A stretch of DNA of 16,323 nt from NCBI GenBank assembly GCA_001970855.1, contig LSSN01002296.1:1-16323 (forward strand). Reading direction: 5' to 3'. The stretch is from Smittium culicis. Its lineage: Eukaryota; Kickxellomycota; Harpellomycetes; Harpellales; Legeriomycetaceae. The position numbers and the translations under genes are program-made. Positions within the stretch are counted from its first letter, which is position 1, and the number at the start of each line of letters is the position of its first letter. A model generated the notes under the pieces. It did not search any database, was not told where the DNA came from, and saw only the letters and a program-made list of their open reading frames with translations. This document shows, one piece after another, positions 10,224 through 16,323 of this stretch.

Positions 10224-12261
10224 TTATTTAGATAAATTAGCCATTCTTTGTTCAAGCTCTTTAACATTGTTTACCATTAACGCAGAATTAGACTCTATAC
10301 TTGATTGTAGAGTCTCGACAATTTGAGTGAGATCAGATATTTTGGATTTTTGAGTAACATTAATGAAATCATCAACATGAGAGAATGACTCTACTACACT
10401 CGCAGCTTTGACGTGAAGTTTACTCAAATTATCAAGCCTGTCAAGCAATGAGGGGATCAATAGAGTCATAGGTTCTAGTGAAGGTAGCTTTTCATATAAA
10501 GCAGAGATTTTCTCTTGGTTGGCACGAGTTAGAACGTCCTGTGCTGATTGGAACTTATCTTGTGAAGTGGTTTCTTTATCTTGTTCGGAAGCTAAAGAAG
10601 ATAGAATTTCTTTGCTTTTAGATAACTTATCTAATTCTTCGGATGCAAATTTGGCTCTTTTCGAAACAGACTCTAAAAATTTGGGATTTGTTAATAATTC
10701 CACCTTATTTTTCAGATCATTAATGGAAGCTGATAAAGGGACGTTATTCTAATTATTAGACACATAATTGATTGCAGTTATTAATAAAATGACGAATCAG
10801 CTATAAAAATTCTTGAAATTAAAGGTTAAAGGGGAAAATTTCTTTAAATACTTAAGCAATCAAGATAGAAGTATATAATAAAGTCATTACAGTTAATGTA
10901 GATGCAATATCATTGCTGGGAATAATAGCATTTTCTATTGCTGATAGCCTTCTTTCAAACTCAGCAACGGTGACTGAATTGATAGCATTGTTTCTTTGAG
11001 CAGCGGTAATCTATAAATAAGATGCGTAGCAAAAATCTAAATTTCTATTCACCGATTGAAATAAAAATATAGAAAGTTCTTACAGAAGAAGTTTTATCGG
11101 ATGAAACTGATTCATAATACTTCTTCCAACTAGTTGACGAGTCAGCCAAGCTATCAGATTGGTTAAAAAAGATAGGGTTGCTACTAACTGAATCGAGTTT
11201 TTTCTTCAAGCTTGAAACGGCGGCTAAAATGGAGCTCTTTTTACTCTCATTATCTTCTGTTTCATTCTAAATTGTAAAAAAAATCAAATAGATATAAATT
11301 ACGAAAAATTAGCATAAGGACGTAAATTTATGTTTTTTATAAGAAAAAATCAAACTAAAAGCGCTAATATTTTAGAAATGAAGTGTAGCTGTCAAACGAA
11401 ATAATATTAGAAAAAATACCTTTTCAGTTTGGGACAAGAGCTGGTTAATTTCGAAAGTTAAGCGTAGTAGTTTTTCGCTGTTTGATTCATTTAATAAGAT
11501 GTTTTCTTGAATATCAGACGCAGGCAAAGAGGTGGGATTAGCTGAAACAGAAATTTCGCTGTTGATTCGATTTAATAAGTAGCTGTTAAAAAGAGCCTTT
11601 CTGTATCTGTTTGCAATTTCATTTTTATCTAAAAATAAGATTTTTAATTCAAAAATTATAAAGTTTGAAAATATAATAGTAAAGCTTAGAATAAAACAAG
11701 GCAATAATTCTAAAGAAAAATAATATATACCATTTGACTCAGAGTATTTTATATCAAAAAACTCTTTAGCTTGTTTGATGTCTAAATTATTTACATCTAA
11801 ATCGCGATTGTAATGATTGAAATATTCGATGCTCTATTAACCAGAATTGAATTAAAATTAGCAAATTTAAGATCAAGTATGTGTTTTTTAGCATGTTTAT
11901 TGCTTTAGGTTATTCTAATGGGCTTATTAAAATCGGTTTATATAGAATAATTAATTAATTGACAAAGAAATTATTGTAAAAATATACCTCTGAGCTATCT
12001 GGGATGATCTTTGGATCTTCAGACTCATACAAATCTGGCTGATCAAAATCCTAAATAAAAAAGAGAGAGAAAATGATTTTTCTATTATTTGAGCTGCTTT
12101 TATAAAAAATTAAATTCAAGTTGAAGTATAAAATATATGTAACATAGTCATTGTATCTATATAATTAGAATGTTAGCAAGGAATTTGATAACCGGGATAA
12201 ATTTTAAAGAAGATCTTACAACGTCAGGAAGATTAGCGTATTTGGATGATGCTGAAGACAT
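10224..12261 (-). CDS. Dynamitin, dynactin subunit 2 (p50), seven exons
   Basis: Proposed exons on the minus strand are 12261-12220, 12050-11988, 11833-11731, 11628-11420, 11266-11084, 11010-10891 and 10748-10224, joining to 1245 nt (414 residues plus TAA). The family is usually about 400 residues. All introns are GT...AG; the third is phase 1 and the others phase 0. The N-terminus carries the dynamitin signature: KYANLPDV (residues 7-14) followed by an acidic FDQPDLYESED (16-26). The middle and C-terminal parts are predicted coiled coil. AEFERRLSAIENAI (216-229) matches the conserved LEKRL..LE segment, and heptad-rich helices continue through 241-414. Dynamitin is a structural subunit of the dynactin shoulder, which links cytoplasmic dynein to cargo and activates its movement on microtubules. 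The ORF containing the last exon appears to start at GTG, but that codon is internal and the real start is at 12261. The family call is strong; the short first exon is the least certain boundary. Confidence 0.9.
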
Positions 12262-13029
12262 TAGCTAGAAAAGGATCGATTGTTAATGGCTTGGATGCTA
12301 TTGATTAAAATAGATATGAAAAAATCCTATATTTGATAAATAAAGAAGAATGATTTTCATGTTTTATTTATATTTTATCTTTTTGCCTTTTTAAAGATAT
12401 TTCTTGTAATAATTAGGGTAAAAACTACAGCCCATATCTTGCTGACGTTTATTGGCCCACATTTCTCAAAAATAGACAATTATACAAGAGCTAACCAATT
12501 GACAGCAACGCCAGTATCTAATATATCAAATTGCACACAACTTATTAATATTTAGTGTTAAAGCACTAATTTTGGCTATTTGCGTCTACTCGAATTACTG
12601 CCACATGGAAAAAAGAATACTATACATCAATGCAATGGATTGATCTATTAAATAAAATTGAAAACGACCGCCTTTTAGTTTTAGATGCATTTTTTGTCAT
12701 AAATATGAATTATCGCTAAGGTACAATAGCATGTAAAAAAACTCTATAGTTATTAAATCTTTCATACTTGGGCAATTGGCTTCAAAAATATCAATATTAG
12801 CTTTCATATCTCAGCACATTTAACACAAACCAAAGCTTTATACTTAATTTACAATTTAATCATAATTATCAAAAAGAAAATCTGGATAAAACTCGCATCC
12901 AAATCACTAAATTGACGTTTTTTTAGCGGCGCTGTTCCTGAAAGGACTAAAAGTAATAATTATACCAAAGAATAAATATAGCCATTATAATTATAATTAC
13001 TTATAACTTTGAAAATTAATGTGAAATAC

Positions 13030-13090
13030 CGGCCTTGAACCAATGCCCAGTGGGTATGGAGCTGCTAGAGTGGCGGAGGGGGGTCAATTG
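13030..13090. other. GC-rich island of about 60 bp in AT-rich DNA
   Basis: By hand count about 60% of these bases are G or C, while the flanks are far more AT-rich (mostly A/T runs). The stretch includes GCCCAGTGGG, GGAGCTGCTAGAGTGGCGG and a GGGGGG run. The edges are abrupt: AAATTAATGTGAAATA on the left and TCAATTGAAAAATTATTTT on the right. Short frames cross it in several readings, including a plus-strand ATG frame of 21 codons, but none is recognisable. It may be a fragment of a dispersed element or a conserved noncoding segment. Confidence 0.55.
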
Positions 13091-13200
13091 AAAAATTATT
13101 TTTTATAACATGTTTTTAACTTTTTAAATATTTTTTATAGTTTTTTGCATACTTTAAAATTTTGTTTAATAAACTCGCTGAGAAAAAATTTAAAAAAAAA

Positions 13201-13239
13201 AAGTTCTATATCGGATTTCCGTCATCTTAAGTTCTATAT
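13201..13239. repeat. Short direct repeat AAGTTCTATAT, two copies 28 bp apart
   Basis: AAGTTCTATAT occurs at 13201-13211 and 13229-13239. The second copy runs straight into the hairpin at 13239-13263. Such closely spaced copies may be a small tandem duplication that has diverged. Confidence 0.4.
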
Positions 13240-13263
13240 TTGATCATATCTAATATGGTCAAA
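13239..13263. repeat. Near-perfect inverted repeat, 11-bp arms with 3-base loop
   Basis: TTTGATCATAT (13239-13249) and ATATGGTCAAA (13253-13263) pair at 10 of 11 positions around the loop CTA. The odd position is a T opposite G, which would be a wobble pair in RNA. It lies about 150 bp beyond the PEX5 stop codon in transcript direction, past the proposed poly(A) signal. A terminator-like role or a mobile-element end are both possible. Confidence 0.4.
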
Positions 13264-13371
13264 TAATAAGCTGAAACTTATAACTTGATAATTAGATAAT
13301 TTATTGATAATTTAAGATCATCAATTCAATGTATCAAAGGAATAAATCAAGTACTTTTTATGTTTTTTTTA

Positions 13372-13377
13372 TTTATT
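13372..13377 (-). terminator. Probable poly(A) signal AATAAA of PEX5
   Basis: The minus strand reads AATAAA about 35 bases after the PEX5 TAG stop, in an A-rich run. Spacing is typical for fungal 3' ends, but the motif is common in this composition. Confidence 0.4.
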
Positions 13378-13412
13378 TCTTAATTCAAGTAAAACGTTGA
13401 TAAAATATGTTT

Positions 13413-15883
13413 CTAAAAGGTGAATTTTGTTCTAAAAGCATCTAAGTCTCTTCCGTCTGTCAATTCTGCTAAAGATGGCTCATTCAATGCATACATGATG
13501 GTTTTCAATGTATCCCAGATAATTGTTGACATTGAAATAGCTGGAACAAAAGTGCTACCACTATTAGCCCCAGTTGGATCTGAGATCATATCTTTCTTTT
13601 GAAGTGATAGAGCCCCTAGTAGATATTCAGCTGCTTCATTATACTGTTTCATGTTTATACTTGCTATAGCCAAGTTATATCTGGCCCTTATATAGCTTGG
13701 ATGTATTTCAAGTGCATTGAAATAAGCATCTGTTGCTTTTTGTGGGTTTTTGTTATTCGCAAGAGTTGCTCCCAGTTTATTCCATGTCATATAGTCATCT
13801 GGCCTCTTAGAAAGAGAAGCTTTAAAGCAATCTACAGCTTTATTATACTCTTCAGAGATGTTAAATAAAACTCCCAGGGCTATTTGTACATCTGGATCCC
13901 AATCGTTTCCTGGTCTTTGCCTTGCTGCATCTAAAAATAGCCCTTGAACGAAGTTCTTTCTGGTTTGAACGTCATCAATTTTTTTCAAATCCTCATCTTT
14001 ATGAGAAGGATTTGTTAGTTTAGAATATTCACCGTGTCTAGAAATCCATTCATAGAATGAATGGTATGCATCTAAATAAAAATTCTCATTTGTATAAGAA
14101 ACTGCTATTGCCATATGTGCTTCGATTAGATTAGGATCGATAGAAATAGCTTTTCGTAAAGCTGCAATTGCTGCATCTTCGCGTTCGTTTTCTTGCTGCT
14201 TTATTCCAAGCAGAGTCCAAAGCTGGGCATTTGATGGGTCATTTTGAAGAGCCGATTCAAGTGCCAGAATAGTGTCTGCGAGAGATTTTGAGGATGGGTC
14301 TGCTTTAACCTGATTAATAACAGATTCAACTTGGTATCTGTCCATACTTGAAAAGGGGTTATCTGTAAAGAACTTGTAACTATCAAATGCAGGATTATTA
14401 GCTCTGTATCCTGCTGAATTTTCATACCATGACTTTGACTGTGACTCCCAGTTATTGTCGGTTTCATTCATTAATGATTCTATAGATTTTTTATACTCCT
14501 TTATCCAATCTTCGCTTAATGAAGGGTCGGTAAGATCAGAAGTATCAAACTTGATTTGATCCTCAACTTTAGCTAATTCAGCGTCAAAATCTTCCATGCT
14601 ACCAGCAACAAAAGATTCTTTGAGAGGGCCATCAAGAGATTTTTCGAACTCTTCGTACCAATTTTTTTCTATTGCTACTGCTTCGCTTTCAGAAACAATA
14701 TTTCCGTTATTTAATACCTCTTGTGGCTGTGTGATATTAGAGGTGTGTGTTGCAAATTCCGAAGCCCAAGAATTTTCAGAAGCAACTTTGTTTTCAGCCA
14801 TGTTAGTAGCAGAGGCTTCAGGTGCTCTTAGATTCTGTATAGAAGATGTATTGTTAGATAAATCATGTAATAGTTTAAAGAAATCAGAATCATTTATTTT
14901 TGGATTAGTAGAATGTCTAGTTGAATCCAAAATCCTTTTTGCTATATCAGCAAGGTCATTTTGATCCTCCATATTTATCTCATTATCTTTTAGTTTATCT
15001 TGATTTAGCTCTTGAGTGGAGGAATCATTATTTATAGTAGTAGAGATATCATTATTTTGAATTGAACTGCCTACCTGGTTATAAAATTGCATGGGCTGCT
15101 GATTGTAATACTGCATAGGCTGTTGATTATACATAAACGCAGGCCTATCATTGTCTATTAAAAGATAGTAAAGGTTAGAATAAGATGTATAGCTATAGAT
15201 AAAATAAATTGTATGAAAGTGAATTCATTACAAAAGCGCTGCTGGTTAAAACTTTGATTAACAGGTTGATTTAGAGCGTTAATTGGGGCCTGGATTGGTT
15301 GGTTTGTTAGAGATGCGTTGTTGAAAGCTGCATTCATATTTTGTAGTTCGCTTTGCATAATAGGGTTAAAATTTGGTCTCGCATGGAATTCATTTGCCCA
15401 GGGATTTGCATTAGGAACAGGTCCTTGTATCGACTGAAGTTCTCTGGAAAAGTTGCTGAATGCAAATGGATCGGGGCCCTTATGGATAGAAGCGTCAAGA
15501 AATTCCTTAGATAGCTATATTTATATAAAAGCGGTTAGTTTTAGGATAAATAAGTAGAGCATCTATAAATGATTTATTAAAAACAAACCTGTTTGTCATT
15601 TATGGGGGCAGCTACAGCTGGATCGTTGAAAGCTTGTCTAAAGGCTTGCTGTGGTGGTACATGAGAACTGCCAGCAGGTCCAAAGCGGCCCTAATTCAAT
15701 CAGGTCGAATAAAAAGTTGAAATACTGGTTGGAATAAAGAAAATTAAATATACAATGTTTAACGATAGCTATGAGATATCGAGTTACCTGTTGAAGAGAG
15801 CTATCCTTATTGAAGTGTTTGTTAATTGAATCTAGAGGATTCCCTTTAGAGCAGTCTGCACCGCCAGACATAAAATTAGACAT
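13413..15883 (-). CDS. PEX5: Peroxisomal targeting signal 1 receptor Pex5, four exons
   Basis: Proposed exons on the minus strand are 15883-15788, 15690-15589, 15514-15232 and 15154-13413, joining to 2223 nt (740 residues plus TAG). Introns are 97, 74 and 77 bases, GT...AG, phases 0, 0 and 1. Pex5 binds C-terminal PTS1 (SKL-type) signals in the cytosol and delivers cargo to the Pex13/Pex14 docking complex. The N-terminus MSNFMSGGADC...NPL has the conserved cysteine (Cys11), the residue mono-ubiquitinated for receptor recycling in this family, and SSLQQGRFG follows across the first splice junction. Four WxxxF/Y Pex14/Pex13-binding motifs are visible: WANEF (105), WASEF (290), WYEEF (326) and WIKEY (377). 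The C-terminal half (about 450-715) is the TPR domain, ending with WNKLGATLANNKN (618-630) and RARYNLAIASINM (650-662), whose Asn/Arg residues line the PTS1 pocket in known structures. Somewhat longer than the roughly 600-640 residues common in the family, because of an Asn/Gln-rich insert after residue 168. The ATG at 15134 is internal, not the start. Confidence 0.95.
15075..15131 (-). repeat. In-frame 24-bp tandem repeat in PEX5 encoding YNQQPMQ(Y/F)
   Basis: Residues 169-187 read YNQQPMQY, YNQQPMQF, then YNQ: two full and one partial copy of an 8-residue unit. The DNA copies differ at several bases, so this is an older duplication. It sits in the disordered N-terminal half, away from the TPR domain and the WxxxF motifs. 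Confidence 0.75.
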
Positions 15884-16323
15884 TTTTAGGATAGATTAAA
15901 GACTAGTAGTACGAATCGAGAAATTGGTTTTATAGATAGAGAGAAAGAGTTAGTTTATTGACTCTAAGTTTTGCGTTGATAAGCTTTGACGTTTTATACA
16001 AAACATTTACTTGCTCTTTACAGCATTCATTTTTTCTAATTTGTCATCTTTTCATCGCTAAAACTTTAACTCAGCATAATCATTACTATCCAATAATTGC
16101 ATCTCCCTGTTTTATAATTAAATTAGCCAATAAGTGTTTTTTGATACATTATATTTTTTGGTTTTTAGCTATTAAAGTTTATGCAATACTTCGGCTTTTA
16201 TGTTTTATTTCCGAGAAAACTCGCTGCTATTGGCTTAAGCTTAAACTCTGTAACACTCGGTTACTGAAATACTTAATAATCATTAGCGAGGAAAAAAAAT
16301 ATAAATTTCGGCAGACTCCTAGC
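15884..16323. other. PEX5 upstream region to window end
   Basis: These 440 bp hold the presumed PEX5 promoter and whatever lies beyond it. Reading the minus strand, a CT-rich tract (CTAACTCTTTCTCTCTATCT) precedes a TATAAA and then the start codon. The outer part is AT-rich with T runs and shows no recognisable gene or RNA. Confidence 0.6.
15929..15934 (-). promoter_or_regulatory. Possible TATA box of PEX5
   Basis: TATAAA on the minus strand lies 45 bases before the PEX5 ATG, just after a pyrimidine-rich tract. If used, the 5' UTR would be very short. In such AT-rich DNA the motif is weak evidence. Confidence 0.25.

Larger units (their letters stand above)
12262..13412. other. 1.15-kb intergenic region upstream of dynamitin and downstream of PEX5
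   Basis: It holds the dynamitin promoter at its left end and the PEX5 3' flank at its right end. Between them are short protein-like frames on both strands broken by stops, such as a minus-strand LDTG-containing frame at about 12550-12480 and a plus-strand frame ending near 12719. It also holds the GC-rich island at 13030-13090 and a hairpin at 13239-13263. The content reads like decayed sequence with patches of better-preserved material. No intact gene is visible. Confidence 0.55.

Noticed and set aside
10519..10752. 77-codon plus-strand frame
   Set aside because: It is antisense to the last exon of dynamitin.
13020..13090. tRNA-like T-arm (GGTTCAA with flanking pairing) on the minus strand of the GC-rich island
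   Set aside because: A weak T-stem can be drawn, but the sequence that would be the 3' acceptor strand has no partner at the right distance upstream, and no D or anticodon arm is visible.
14201..14467. 88-codon minus-strand frame beginning MKPTITGSHSQSHG
   Set aside because: It is an out-of-frame reading of PEX5 exon 4.
14596..14964. 122-codon plus-strand open frame
   Set aside because: It is antisense to PEX5 exon 4, which encodes clear Pex5 sequence there. It has no independent domain.
15158..15883. Two short minus-strand ORFs treated as separate small genes
   Set aside because: They are PEX5 exons 1 and 3 read through into introns. Splicing at GTAACT (15787) and GTAATG (15231) joins them to the Pex5 frame.

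Overview
The window looks like nuclear DNA from an early-diverging fungus. It is very AT-rich and its protein genes are interrupted by spliceosomal introns of about 70-200 bases with GT...AG ends. The gene set is typically fungal/opisthokont: small-subunit ribosomal protein uS8 (Rps22), a Dbl-homology RhoGEF, the dynactin subunit dynamitin, and the peroxisomal import receptor Pex5. The AT richness and intron style would fit Kickxellomycotina/Harpellales-type fungi, but that placement is an inference. I see no bacterial operons, CRISPR arrays, rRNA or convincing tRNA genes.

Layout. Bases 1-102 hold a 19-bp minisatellite whose unit contains TTAGGG. RPS22 is a single-exon minus-strand gene at 271-663. 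A long stretch of about 4.7 kb (664-5372) has no gene I can recognise. A plus-strand, nine-exon RhoGEF gene runs from 5373 to 9693 and encodes 1077 residues. A 530-bp convergent gap separates it from the minus-strand, seven-exon dynamitin gene (12261-10224, 414 residues). A 1.15-kb gap (12262-13412) carries a GC-rich island of about 60 bp and possible decayed coding relics. The minus-strand, four-exon PEX5 gene (15883-13413, 740 residues) is followed by 440 bp of upstream DNA to the window end.

The three multi-exon genes were rebuilt by hand from splice signals. Each joins to an uninterrupted frame whose length is a multiple of three, and the dynamitin and Pex5 products match the usual size and domain order of their families. 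The four genes serve separate housekeeping roles (translation, Rho GTPase signalling, dynein motor function, peroxisomal import). Nothing suggests a functional cluster.

I did not find a clearly novel biological system. The points most worth a second look are the GC-rich island at about 13030-13090, the RhoGEF's long unrecognised Ser/Asp/Glu/Asn-rich tail, the TTAGGG-bearing minisatellite, and the unusually long empty gap between RPS22 and the RhoGEF.
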